In this document: positions 50,200 through 63,720 of the stretch, piece after piece | Numbering within the stretch: the first letter of the stretch is position 1 | How the letters are laid out: the number at the start of each line of letters is the position of its first letter | Notes under the pieces: generated by a model | What the model saw: only the letters and a program-made list of their open reading frames with translations | What the model was told of the DNA's origin: nothing | Database searches by the model: none | Assembly: GCF_014905175.1 (NCBI RefSeq) | Contig: NC_057791.1 | Span: 21,800,537-21,864,536 of the forward strand | DNA: 64,000 nucleotides | Source: Aphidius gifuensis | Taxonomy: Eukaryota; Arthropoda; Insecta; Hymenoptera; Braconidae | Direction of reading: 5' to 3' | Made by a program: the position numbers and the translations under genes

Positions 50200-50790
50200 A
50201 ATAAATGTCTTGTATTTATATTCAATTATTTATTTTTTTTATTTTATTTTTACTCCAAAAATTTTAAAAATTTTATATACATTATTTTGTTGTAATTTTG
50301 AATGATAATTTTTTTTTTTTTTATTTTTAAATTTAGCTTATTTAACAACAAAGTAATTAATGTTAAAAAAAATTCATAATAATTTTGTAGATTTTATATT
50401 TTTACTCCAAAAATTAAAAAAAAATTCATTTAAAATTTAAAAATTTTTTTTTTTTTTATTGTAATAAATATCTTGTATTTATTACACTCTTTTTTTTTTA
50501 TATTAATTTTATTTTATTTAACAACAAAGTAATTAACATCAGTAAATTTGATATTTTAATTTTTTACTCCAAAAAATTTAAAAAGTTTTATAAACATTAT
50601 TTCAAGATTTTAAATTAAATACAATTTACAAAATCATCAATGTCTTGTATTTATTAAACTATTCATTTTCCATTTTATTTAAGAACAAAGTAATTAAAAA
50701 AAAAAGGTAATAATTAATTTATTACAAACTTTTTATACATTTTTTGACTCCGAAAAATTTAAAAATTTCAACATTGTTTTGTGGTGATTT
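50200..50790 (+). repeat. Degenerate long tandem repeat, family 2 (about four units)
   Basis: TACTCC/GACTCC-type anchors followed by AAAAATT recur near 50251, 50403, 50566 and 50746. TCTTGTATTTATT recurs near 50209, 50471 and 50642. AACAACAAAGTAATTAA recurs near 50345 and 50519, with an AGAACAAAG variant near 50683. Order is kept, so this is a diverged tandem array with a period of about 150-180 bp. Confidence 0.7.
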
Positions 50791-50859
50791 TTCGTGTATA
50801 TAAATTTAAGAGATGGTTTTGTATTTATACAGTGAGAATATATATATTGTTTGACAGTG

Positions 50860-51000
50860 TGAGACTTGATGATGACTATGCACCGGTCGTGGATTTTGCG
50901 GTCTGGTCTTGCTCGGTTCGCACCGGCGGGCATTCAGCCTCAAATTAAACTCCCACCTCTCTTGTTTATACCCTTGCTCTTCTCATTCGACCTGGCACTA
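50860..51000. promoter_or_regulatory. GC-elevated island
   Basis: CGGTCTGGTCTTGCTCGGTT and CACCGGCGGGCATTCAGCCT lie in a compact block right after repeat family 2. A short open frame (MMMTMHRSWILRSG) shows no known domain. Regulatory DNA is the more likely reading. Confidence 0.28.
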
Positions 51001-51949
51001 CACTTTTTTTTTTTTTTTTTAATTTTTATTTTACCTCATTCTATCTCTCTATATTTATATATAAATGCTGGTTAAATTATTTGTCCTCGTACCTGACTCT
51101 TTCTCACGCAAAAATTTCATCCATATCTTTTTTTTTATTTTTAAATAAATTTTTTTTCACGAGTTCATCAAACTTGTATATATTTATTTACACAATATTT
51201 AAATTAACAACACCATTAAAACAAAATACAAATTAATAATTTAAAATAATTAATTTAAATTTGTAAATAATTTTTATATTAAAATTTAGTCAACTTTATT
51301 CAAATTTCATTGAAAAAAAAATATAAATTTACATTATTAAATAATGTTATATATATTGAAAATAAATTGAGTGTGTCGCGTCGTCTACTCTTGACTACCC
51401 TATCTATAAAAAGTAATAAAATTTTCAAGGGTCTCTTGTTAAAAAAAAAGTGTAAATGAAAATATATATTTTTTTTTACAAAAGAGGGTGTGATTGAAAT
51501 TGAAATTTGCCACTTGTAATATGTCAACAGTCATCACGCCACTCATTTTTAAATCACTACTCTAGACCACTCAATTAAAGTCTAAAATTAAACTCAACAT
51601 TGATTACTATAAAACCTTAACATCAAAAATAAAAACTCAATTTAATAAATAAAAAAAATAAAATTCAATGAAATTTTCAAGTTAAAAAAAAAATCATCCC
51701 CATTAAATATTTTAAAATGAAAAAAAAAAAAGAAGATATGTAAGATAGAAGATTTAAAAATCAGCTGTTTCATTGGCAGTTGCAATGGAAAGAAAAAATA
51801 TTAAATTTATAAAAAAATTAAATAAAAAAAAGTTTAAGAAAGACGCGGAAGAAGTACCAGCAGATTGGAGTATGTATGTAGAGGCTTAAAAAAAAATATT
51901 TAAAAAAAAATTGGTAGGGTAGAGGAAAGAGGAAAGACGTTGAAGAATA

Positions 51950-52310
51950 AAAAAAGGAAGGGGGTGTCTACCTGGGCGGCAAGTTTCAAAGCATACCACA
52001 AAGAAGAGAATGTTCTCGCGAGAGAGTAGTCGGGTTGAACTGGGCGCATGGGTTTGGACTCTTCTTTTAGATGAGTGTGTATATCAGTGTGAGAGAGAAA
52101 CTTGAATACAAATATATATATATGATGATGATAAAATGAATGAGAAAAAGAAATATATAAGGACGAAGGATACGATGAGAAGGAGGCAGGTAGGGTGGTA
52201 TCAAGGGGGTTTTAAAAACGGGGGAATGTTAAAGGAACCAAGCAGACGCGTGAGAGAGTTCGGTAACTGATGGTGAGGTGCTCAACTTTGGTCCACAGGT
52301 GAACTCAATA
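51950..52310. promoter_or_regulatory. GC-elevated island with a TCTCGCGAGA palindrome
   Basis: The longest complex stretch of the intron. TCTCGCGAGA at 52014-52023 is the CGCG/BANP-type promoter element. Nearby are CTACCTGGGCGGCAAG and GGGCGCATGGGTTTGG, then purine-rich GAGAGAG tracts and GGTGAGGTGCTCAACTTTGG near 52270. It could be an alternative transcription start or an insulator-like element. Confidence 0.38.
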
Positions 52311-53949
52311 TTATTGAATTAATATTCTCCCTCTTTTTCTCTTTCTTTTTCTCTTACTCTTTTTCTTTTTTTTGTCTCTCTTTCTTTTGCTGAATTTATT
52401 ATTAGCCCAAATATTTTTATAACCATTTCAAATATTTTTATAACCATAATAATTTGGCTTTTTTTTTTTTTCAAATACACAAAAGTTAATTTGTAGATTA
52501 TTTTTAAAATTTTAATTAATAATAGTTGTTGATAATTAACAAAACAAAAATTATAATAATTTTATTTTTTTATTTGTAATAAATTTTATTTTATTTTTCA
52601 ATCAAATTTGAAAATTGAGAGCTTAATTAATTTGATTTTGATATTTTATTGAAAATTATTTGTATTTATTAATATTTTTACAAGTAGAATTTTTTTTATT
52701 TCTATCTAATCCAATTATTTCGAGTATTATCTTGTATTACATATGGAAAATTTAATCATTGGTGGGTATCAAACTAAATGATCATTTGATAAGTATACAA
52801 TTGGATTATTGATAAAATAAATTTAATAATAGACATATCAAAAAATAACACGTTGATATTGATATAATTATTACGAGCTGTATCACAGATTATTGATTTA
52901 TTGCAAATAAGAAAAATATATAATAAAATCATTACGATAAAATTATAATTTATCTGTATATTCAATAAAACTTGTTTATCGATGGCGCCGTTATATTGCA
53001 AGTTTGCAACTTGCGAATATATACTCGTTATACCAAAAATATCTTGTTTAATTATTCACAATTTTTTTTCCCCAAGAGATTTTATTACGATATTTTATTT
53101 CATATTAAATTTATTTATCGATAGTCTGTTTTTTTCTCAATTCTTTTGCTGGAAAAATAAACTTTGCAAATGAAGATATAAAATATATAATTTATATGGC
53201 AGTTTGTTTGAGTCGTTGAGAAAATTAAACGACAAATGAGAGAATTTAAAAATGAAAAAAACAAAATGAATTGAACACAAAATCATGAGACACAAATGCC
53301 GAGAATTTAAGGCGTAACCGGTCCAACTTTTGTATATTTTTATATGTCTATTTTCATCTTGTGTTTATTTTTTTTTGTTTGCCATATATTTGTGCTTCAC
53401 ATGAATTTTAAACAAAGTTTTTTTATTTATCAAAGTGATGATTAAACGATAATCAAAATAATCCTATTAAATTTTTTTTTCAATTATATTTATTTTAAAA
53501 AATTCAAAAAGTAGTTATTATAAATTGAGCTATTATAAAAATTAATGTATTTACCTATTTATGAAATCACAAATTTATCCAATATGATAAATATTTAAAT
53601 ACCAAAAAATAAAAAAAAAAAAAAACTTTAAAACTCGTTTTAAAATATCAAGAATATTACTTAATCATTGAATGACATGATAATGTCTGATAACCCTCTA
53701 ATCCAGTAGCGATGGAGTCATAAATTAATGTCGAAAAAAATTTTTTTATAAATTTTTTTATAAATAATAACATTAATAAATTATTAACGTGATTTATATT
53801 ATAATATTTTTTTTTTCTTTGATTTAAACATTTATATAATATTAAAAATAAAATCATGTTGTTAAAATAAAATTAATTTCCGTTGAAATAAAATAAATAT
53901 TATTTACTTTGTGATAAGAATTAATTTTATTTTATTTTTTATGTTTCAG

Positions 53950-54044
53950 GTACGTATATTGACCGCACCTGCTGTGAAAGAACGCAACTGGAATGTTTTA
54001 TAATTAATGATTATTCCTGTTGGGTGGGCTTTACGATCTTGCAA
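53950..54044 (+). other. Candidate 95-bp exon in the glypican intron
   Basis: A strong acceptor (TTTTATGTTTCAG ending 53949) and a donor (GCAA/GTAAAA at 54045) enclose sequence that is open in only one frame, the one continuing phase 1 from the glypican signal exon. The join would read PIS-C-TYIDRTCCERTQLE and contains a TCC as glypicans do, but the following residues (CFIINDYSCWVGFTILQ) do not look like the family. It may be an alternative or micro-exon, or chance. Confidence 0.25.
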
Positions 54045-57000
54045 GTAAAATTTTTTTTTTTTTTAATAATTTTTTTACTTAACAAAATGTTTTGTTTTGT
54101 TGATTTTTGAAAAAAAATTATGTAGTTATTTCCTAGTCATTATTAACACTGCCAAGATTTTATTTGAATCATATCAATAATAAATGAAAAATATATTAAT
54201 AATAATATTTGGAATTTATATGTTAAAATTGTGAGGTCAAAGGGTAATAATTATTACGAATTTGCCTGAGGTAGTTTTAAGCCATCGGCTCGTTATGGAA
54301 CAGCCAATTACGACAAAACGTTTTATCGTTTTAATGGCCAGACAATATAAAACCACGTTCCTTACATTTTTTTTTTTTTTATTTATATAAAACTCTTGGG
54401 TTTAATATTTTTTTCCACCAAAGCCAGATCAATTATGAATACTTGAGTTCATTCATTTCCTGCATTAAGATATTTAACAATTTAAAAGAAAAAAAAAAAT
54501 ACTAAAATTCATTTTAAAAATATCAAAAAAATTATAATTAATTGAAGATTTATATTTTTTTTTTTCTTTTTGTGTTTAAAAATTTGATCCAATTATAAAT
54601 GGGTATATTATTAAAAGAGTTTAGTCAATTGAAAAATGTATATATTCATAAAGATACATTTTAAATTTTGACAATACAAAAAAGAAAAAAAAAAAAAATT
54701 GTATATAATGTTCAATAACCGTTGTGCGATTATCGGTTTGAAATTCTTTACAGGTACTTCAACAATAGGCCGGAAGTTTCATCCCTTCTTGATTTTTTTT
54801 TTCCTTTTTCTTTTGATTTTTTGAAGATATACAAGCTCAAGAATCAATACACACATACATATATTTCGTCACATTTTTTATTTGAATATATATACCGCCT
54901 CGCATGCCACACACATTCATTAAAAAACCGTTACCATGAAGGGCCACTACCGTAGCGTATTAAATTGAAAATTCGTTCACAGCCGCGTGTCTATATATTT
55001 CAATATTCTTTATATAAATAAAAAAAAATAAAATCTTAACAATAAGATTTCGTGTAAATTGGACCAGCTGTTGCACACCAAAAAAAATAAACTTGCAAAG
55101 ACTCGTCTACAAAATTTTCAAGTGTGACACCTGCCCTTCTGGAATTTTAATTCGTTGTGCACTTGACCTCTGTTCTTGACGAAAGAAAAAGAAAAGAAAA
55201 AACATAATGATATATTTCAGTATATAATACATAATGAAGAGCGAAAAAAAAAAAACCCTCTAGGACAATGAAATGCCTCCACCTACTTCTACAAGGACCT
55301 TCCACTCAAATTCGGTAATTAAGCACAAAGTGAGTGTGTAAAAACTGGTACTCAGTATGCATGAGATTCTTTGCGCGTGCTCCAAAAAATTCTATAGAAT
55401 TATTTAATTTTTTGAATGAATAAAAAAATACAAGAGAGCACAAAATATTAAATTTTAAAAGCTTTATATAAAAGTAGAATAAAAAAAAAAATCTAATAAT
55501 CTCTTGTGAAGAAAATGAATGAATCTTGCTTCCCGTTTTTGATGATGCCTTCTTCAGATATAAATTCTCTTGGGGTCTTATGATGATGATGGTGGTGGTG
55601 GGAGTTTGTAAAAACGAAAAAAAATTTATTAAAGATTGTGTGAAGAGAAGAAATATAATAAAAATTAGTAGTATATCTAGTCTAGTGAATAAAGTTTGTA
55701 TGTATTTGTAATAATAAATAAAAAAAAAGGCACATACAAAGAATAAAGTAAAAAAAAAAGGGCCCACACACGTGCGAAGGACATGTGTGTTTCTTTTTTT
55801 TTTCTTTTTGGGTCTTTTCTAGTTTTCTGTATGGTTGTCTTTACTGTTGTTATTCTGGAACTTGAGATATTTTTCGTCTTCATTTTTTTTGTTCTTGTTC
55901 TTCTTCTTCAAGTTCCACTAGGCCCAAAAGCAACAGCGCCACCATCGTCACTTTAAAACTACCGGTCCCCTTAGTTTTTCTTTTATCTCTCTCTCTTCAT
56001 CTTATTTTTGTGGCACGGGCCTTTTCATGCACCTTCGGTCGGTACCTTTGATCTTGTTGGGTTTATACCTTGCCAAGAAGTATGCCTACATAGCTTCTTT
56101 TTTTTTTATTATTTTTTTAACCTATCTTTTTCTTCTTCTTCTTCTTCCTTAATATTATTTTACCTTCGCTCATTCTTTCTTCTTTATTTCCTCTATCATC
56201 AAGAGTTTACACTCACTCTTTGGCTTTATTATTTTATTTTTTCTTCTTTTCCTCTTCAGTTTGTTCCTCTTGTGAATCACAAGTTGTGATGCTTCCTAAC
56301 CTCTTTTATTCATTGAAAAGTAGTTTTACATCCTATTATATATATTTATACTGTACCAAATCTACAAGCATATCTTCTTTTATAACCTTCTGGTTTTATT
56401 TTTCTTGTATCGATGACACATTTACTTTTTTTTTTTTTTCTTATCGCAGATTGTACATAATAGTTTCTTTATTCTTTTATATTTTTATTTTTTCTCTATC
56501 ATCATTTTCAATCGATAAATAACTGACAGTTCCCTGGTGGAAATTTTTCTCCGCCTATTTCCGTATTATTTCGAAATTTACCCAGTCCAAAAAATATCAA
56601 AATTTTTACGGAGAAAAACCAAGAAAATACGGAGAAAATTCTGGATAAATATTTTTACGACAATTATTATTATTTATTTATTATTAAAAATGATTATTTT
56701 TTGTCTACAATATTATTGTGGAATGTAAAACAAGCTATAAAATTATAAATGACATGTGTTTAATCTATCTAGCTGTTTCTATCACCTGCACAAGTTGCAT
56801 CTTGTGTCGTTAAAGTTACGGTTAAGCTTTACATTTAAAATTAGTATATATGCTGCAGCTGTTGGTACAAGTTGTGGGTATATATATATTTTCATGCAAG
56901 TCCATATAATATTGTGAGAATATTGAAACAGTAACAACAATGTCTATATGAAAGAGTGAGAAAAATTTTTGTGGAATCTCACAACGAGTCTGCACTCTGT

Positions 57001-58229
57001 ACAGGTCTTTGTTAAGACTCTTTTACACACTCATACAACTATATTTTAAAATGGGTTTTTGAGGGAGGGCAACATGAAAGTTGCATGCGGGTGGCCGAGT
57101 TATTATGTTGATTGAAAATATATACATTTCAAAATATTGGTAAAATTTTATTTTGATTATTATTATTATTATCATATTTTTTTTTAATCTTCGAAGCTGC
57201 TTTTTTTTTAACTGGTTTTTTAAATTATCAATGTAAATTGATTGGATATATTTTGAATGAGACTTTTTCAATTAAAAATTATTTAGAAGATTTTTGTTTC
57301 ATTGTTAGGGGATAACTGCAATTGACTGACTTTTGTCAATGCATGCTGATTCAATTTTTACTTTTTTTTTTTGTTGCAAACTTTCATTTGTACGAATAAT
57401 CGTATCAGAAACCTATCGACCCCATGGTGATGATAAAATGAAAAAGAAATAAAACGTTGTCAATAAAAATATTAATTGTTTCCCTTTTTTTTTTTTATTA
57501 TTAAATTGTCCATTGTGATTTGTTGTTTAAATTTTATTTTGCAATATTTTTTTGTTGATTGTGTGTAGTCATGGTTTAATTGTACAATAAATTTTATTAT
57601 TTTAATTTATTTGTTATTATTTTTTTGAGACATTTATTGTTTATATATAAATGATATTTATAAATAATGACGTTACAGAAATAACTGTGCGGTCTTTTTA
57701 AAGAATTTTTATTTTCTTTTCTATTTTTATTTTATTGTTTTAGATTAAACTAAAAAATTAAAAACTATATTTATATGTGTGTCTTTCTAAAAATAGATAT
57801 ATTTATATATAGCTCTTTCTTTTTAATTAAATAACATTAATAATATTAATTTAATAAATCGAAACGCTCCAAGTAGATAAGACAGTTTATGGTCAGACAA
57901 AATTATTAAACTTAAAATAAATAACTAAATTGTATATCTTGGAGTGGAAAATTTTAGGAAAAATTAGAGGAAGGAAATAAAGAAGGTTAAATAAATAAAA
58001 AAAGTAAAATTAGAAATTTTTTTTAAACAAAAAAAAACCCATTAATAAAAATTGAAGAAAAAAAAACGAAAAAAAGTTTAATAAAAATTCTTTAATAAGT
58101 GTATTTGAAATTGATATATAAAAAAAAAAAATTGGATTAAAAATTAATTTATAATCTGAGATATATTTAAAATAAGAAAAAAATTTTTTTTTTTTTTAAA
58201 ACATGCCAGAATAAATATAATGAAGAACG

Positions 58230-58345
58230 ACTTAATTGCCTGAGATGCTTTTTTGTGGGTGGGGCATTTCACAAGTTATGCAAATTAGCAATGTCACGGT
58301 TTGGTGTTGGCTCAGTGCGATATTCACAGCTAAAAAAAACATGAT
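58230..58345. promoter_or_regulatory. Enhancer candidate with octamer ATGCAAAT
   Basis: A perfect POU octamer ATGCAAAT lies at 58278-58285 within a complex block (GGGTGGGGCATTTCACAAGT; GTTGGCTCAGTGCGATATTC). It is flanked by long simple A/T sequence. Confidence 0.32.
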
Positions 58346-58849
58346 TAAATTTCAAAATGCATTAAGATATTATATTATTATTATAATTATAAAAATATAT
58401 TTAAAATATTTATAAAAAGAAGAAAGTTTTATATAAAAAATAAATAGATGAAAATATTATTAAAATTATTTATAAAAAGAAAAATGGAAGAAAAAATTAT
58501 ACTTTTTAAATAATAAATAATATTATTCCAAGAAAAACGATTAGCTTATAAGTTGAATTGAAATTTAAAAAATAAAAAAAAATATATCGTGGTGAGTGGT
58601 CGATGATTCAAACACGTCACTTGATACTCTGATAAATATTCGCACAGTTATTATAACTTTATCAAACAAAGGAATAATAAATTACAAAATAATCTATACA
58701 AATTTAGCTTCCCTATATAAAAATAAAAAGACTACTAAATTTAAAAAACCTAATACTAATAAAAATTCCCCTAATTTCTATTTTTGCAAATTGAATTTGA
58801 ATGTTTCTTGCATATATACCTTGTTTTTTTTTTAAATCAATTTTTTATG

Positions 58850-61800
58850 ATAAAAAAAATATTTATATTTCACGAAGTGAATAATTATCCGGTACACTCT
58901 GCTATTATTATTAATATTATTATTACTATCATTATTATTAATAATTAAATTTCATAATAATATAATATTTCAAAAAAGAACTAAATTATTACATTGACAA
59001 TTTTCGTGTTAAATTCATAATAACAATTATAATTACGTAAAAAAAATAATTAAAATATATAAAAACTTTAATTTATTTATATATTTTTATTATCATTATA
59101 ATTATTATTACTTATAATTTAACTATTATATTATTTATTAATATTATAATTCAAAAAAATAATTGAAAAAATAAAATTTTTGGTTAATTTATATTTTTAA
59201 AATTTATTGTTACATTATTTTCATTATTATTGTTATTATTATTATTATTGTTGTTATCATTATTTTTATTTGATGTGTAGATATATACATGATATGATAT
59301 GATATATAATAGAGACGGTCGCGTTGCTAAGCAAACGTTTGACTCATATGTTCCTGGAGCTAAACTCGCAATATATAAAATAGCTACAACCCCTCATATC
59401 ACAATCGTGCTTTCCCACTTATTTTTTTTTTTTATTCAATTTATGTTTCTTTATCAAATCTATAAATACATATTATTGAATTTTTATATTAATTTTTTTT
59501 GTCTATATATATATAAAAATGAATTTCTGAAGAGAAAAATTTGTTTTGCAAATTTTTAAAAAATTAAAATGTTATTTACAAGTAAAAAGGCGTGTATATA
59601 TTTACTTTTGTTATTTTTAAATTTTTTTTATTATTTGTTTAGTCAAATAATAATAAAATTATTGTGGTAAAAATAAAAAAAACCCAAAGATATGAATTTT
59701 TATCTCTGAAAAAATAATTCTTGACACTTGTGTGTTGTTTTTTTTTTTTTTTTATCTTCAATGCCATATATATAATTATCATTTTTAAATGAAAAAATAA
59801 AAAGATTGATTCGTTGAAAAAATTGAAAAAGATACACCCAATATAAATAATCAACTCATCAATCAAAATAAAAATAAAAAAATAAATATATTTCTCACAA
59901 AATCTGGGCAAGTTAAATTTCGCACAGACAAATGTTCACACACGCTATGATAAATAATTTTTAAAAAAAGTTTTAAATAAATAAAAATACCGGACACATT
60001 GAGGATAAACTGTCGCTTCCGGGGAAAAAAAAATTTAAAGCCTCGAGGTATTCATCATAAATATAAATTGACGTCTCTTGAATCATTTCAACATTCTAAA
60101 AGCATGCTAAAATTCCACTTATCTCTCTGTTGTCTAAAATGCATTTAAAAACCATAATAATAGAAAATAAAAATTATTATGTCGAGACTTTATACATATA
60201 AATAATATTAAATTTTTTTTTTTGGCAAAGTCATAATCCATTATGTTTTTAAATTCGAAACGAGAAAAACTTTCCAGCTCTTTTGCCAGTTGAGTAGAAA
60301 AAATATAATATAAACATAGATTACATAATTTTTTTTTCATTTTTTTATCATTTATATTTTCACAGTACCTTGCATGTTTGATTGTCATAAAAATTATTAT
60401 CTTCTCCTTGAAGATTGGAGAATAAAGAACAAAAAAAAAATCTAAAATCTTGATGTTTGAAAAAAAAAAATATAGTTTGAATGAAGGTGTCAGTTAGAAA
60501 TACGTATACACTTTGCTGCTGGTTATTCTTTGAACAAGATTATCTTATTTAATTCTTCCTTTTTTTTTGTTAAATTTATTTTTCATCTCAAGTTACAAAG
60601 TTAACTGGTACATTTACGTCTGATTTTATCAGCTTCATGTTCAAGCAATATCTAGGTGCTTACACTGGCAAATATTTTCTTGAAATAAAATGTCCAACCA
60701 ATTCAACCAGATGGTATTTCAAGTCCTTGTCTTTTTTTCTTTTTATCGATTAGTATACATACACAAAGAAAATAAATATATATTTTTTTATAAACTGCTT
60801 TATTTTCTTGACTCCATCGAATTTATTTTGTTTGCAAATTCAAACTCTTTTACATTTTATTTTTATTACTTTTTGTTTAACTTTTTATTTTTTTTTTTTC
60901 TCTTTATATATTTACTTGAATAATAATAATAATAATACAATAGTATATAGAATTTTATTAAAAGGTTGAAGATTGTATTCACAATGTAATATCTTTTTTG
61001 TTATCACTTGTAATAATATACCCTTGTTTTAACATGCACTGCGTTTACTGCTGCAGTCAACAATATCTTATCGTTTTTCAAACTTTTTATCTAGAAATTT
61101 AGATAATGTTTATTATTTTTAATTACAGTTATTTTTATATTTTATTTATATAAATAAATTAATAGTTTTTGTATGAATTTAGTCGTTGTGTATTTTTTTT
61201 TTTATGTATTTTAAATATTCTTATAACACTTGCTATCAGATTGATGAAAAATAAAAATACATCAAGAAACTTGGTAGAGTGTCACCTCAATTTTTTAAAT
61301 ATATAATCAATCTTATCGATAAAAGAATTCAATGGTTTTATTTAAAAGCTAGTGGTGTTTTTATTTTTTGAATTTACACGCATATTTTACAATGAATATT
61401 TCGACGAGTGTAATAATTATTCAAGTGTATTACATTAAATATAAACAAAAGAACTTGTGAGTATAATGAAATAAAAAAATATATATAGTGAATGAGACAG
61501 TACAAAAGTTGCATGATGATATGGAATTTATAAAAAAAAAATGTATTATGATGAAAAAAATAAATAAAATGAAGAAGAGGGATAAAATATCGACAGCCAT
61601 TCAGACAATGACCTCGTTGGTCTGTTGAAACTCATTTAAAAGTTTATATCTTTGGATAAATATATTCTATGTATAGACATAATGTGTTACATTGAAGTAT
61701 CGAGTATTAAAAATAATATTAAAAAAAATTCACAGTAACTGATTTATGTGTTTATTTCACAAAGTAAACACTGTCATCACATCAAGTAGATAAGAAATTA

Positions 61801-62500
61801 TTTGAATTTGACAAAAGTTTACATAAATGATAAGCTTGTATATAAAATGTTACATTTATTCATACTAAAAATAATAATAAACATTTTTAATTAAAATGGT
61901 TAAATAATTTATATTTTTAATTTTAAAAATTATTAGTTAACTATTACTATTATTATTATTAACAACAAACAACAATTTACAAAAATAAAATTTACAAGTT
62001 TTATTTTTTTTTTGTAATAATAATATTAATAATAATAACAATAATAACAATAGACAATAAACAAATTATCAAAGCTTAAAATATAAATTAATTAAAAATT
62101 ATAATTTTTTTCAACTATTTTTATTATTATTAACTATTTAACACGTCCAATGCAAAAATTGTAGATATATAAATTTGTGTCTCAAAATATTATATTATAA
62201 TAAAATTTAATTATTAATAATAAATAATAATTATAATTATATTATATAAATAGACTTGAATTTTCAAAACTTATTATACAAATTAATTAAAAATTCAATT
62301 GTTTTCAAATTACTTCTATTATTAATTATTAATAATTAAACTTCAAATTATTGAAAATAAAATTGTAAAAAAAAGTTTACCTTCAAAATTGATGCAGTTT
62401 TACTGTTAATAACAATAATATATGGATAAATAAAAATTTTATATTTATATTTATTATAATTGTTATTTTAACACGTTCAATACGTAAATTGTCAAGTATA
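58850..62500. repeat. TTA/AAT trinucleotide-rich tract
   Basis: Repeated ATTATTATTAATAATT-type sequence at 58900-59260 and 61860-62470, with slippage-like spread. ACACGTCCAATGCAAAAATTGT (62141) and ACACGTTCAATACGTAAATTGT (62471) share a diverged motif, hinting at a long duplicated unit. No gene is seen. Confidence 0.4.
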
Positions 62501-63399
62501 CTTTGTGTATAAATGTAGTCTACTGCGCACGTGCTACTTGTATAAGGTTTACCACTAAAATATTTTTATGTATATACGTATATGATTTAAACAGATGTAT
62601 ATACACATACACACATACATAAACATATTAAATGAAATATGCACAGATGAGTGCATAAATGCGGTTTTCCAAATGAATGCAATGTAATTTAAATAATAAT
62701 AATATTAAATGTTTACTACTAAAAAAATTAAACTAATTTTTTTTAAAATTTATATACATAATATAATTTTGCAGTGAATGAATTTTAATTATTACACAAA
62801 ATTTATAATAGTAAATCAAGTTTAATTATTATTTATTCAATTTTCAAAATTTATTTTTGATATATATTATTTTTAGATTACATCGGAAGTTTAATGTTTA
62901 TGGAATATGCAGTTAATACAAACAAATATATTTTAGTTGGGTTCATTGTTTTGTTGAACAATTTTAGAAACTTTTAAACACCAGTCTGGTGTTTATAGCT
63001 TGTAAAATTGAGTCGTGAAAAAGAGGCAAAAAAAAAAATATAATTATATGGTCAATGAACTATAGTATAAAATAATCTAAGAGCAAAAAATATATAAAAA
63101 GCATTTAATAAAAAATAGATTTATAATAAAATCATTTCACCAATGTGAATTGAATTTAAAAAAAAAAATTGTATATTTAAATTTATTCCACACATTGACT
63201 ATCCATCGGTTGAAAAAAAAAATAATAAATTTGGTTATCCTGAAGCGAGAAAAGTCCAGAAACCAATATATAAAAAAAATGAAAAAAAAAAAATGTAACC
63301 GCAACAAAATTATTGTCAGCTCGTTGAACAAAATTGTCGAGAATTTTTTTTATTTATATTTATTTTTTATTTCTATTTTAAAAGGTTTATATATGTTAT

Positions 63400-63720
63400 T
63401 CGCTTTACCGAGGGCAACAACCAGTGCAAATGGTTTCATCTCATTGATCGATCCATGGACCCATTCGTTGGTTGAATGTGTTGGGGTGTTTCAGGGGAGA
63501 TGAAGGGACCAATATATGAACAAGAAGGGAAGTGAACCGACGTGATGTGTCACATCGACAACGAGTAAGAGCTATTCACGCGAAAAAAAGACCTCTCTTA
63601 CAGGCCCTTCATCGCCCTTTATTTGCATTTCCATCTGACCGCAAATGAATTGAAGAATATACGCGCATATATGTCATTCACTCATCAAGACACCGGATAA
63701 ACCTTTCAAAATTTTACATT
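63400..63720. promoter_or_regulatory. GC-elevated island with octamer and RUNX-like sites
   Basis: Complex sequence from CGCTTTACCGAGGGCAACAA to CGCGCATATATGTCATTCAC. It contains ATTTGCAT (the reverse octamer, near 63620) and TGACCGCA (reverse of RUNX-like TGCGGTCA, near 63637). The palindromic GATCGATC lies near 63447. A 117-codon frame overlaps its start but ends in unconserved sequence. Confidence 0.33.

Noticed and set aside
55306..55767. 153-codon - strand frame
   Set aside because: Almost wholly Phe/Ile/Leu/Tyr from A-runs; no conserved motif, and overlaps an intronic GAT repeat.
63150..63503. 117-codon + strand frame ending in complex sequence
   Set aside because: Lysine-rich poly-A start and no recognisable domain; the complex end coincides with the GC island.
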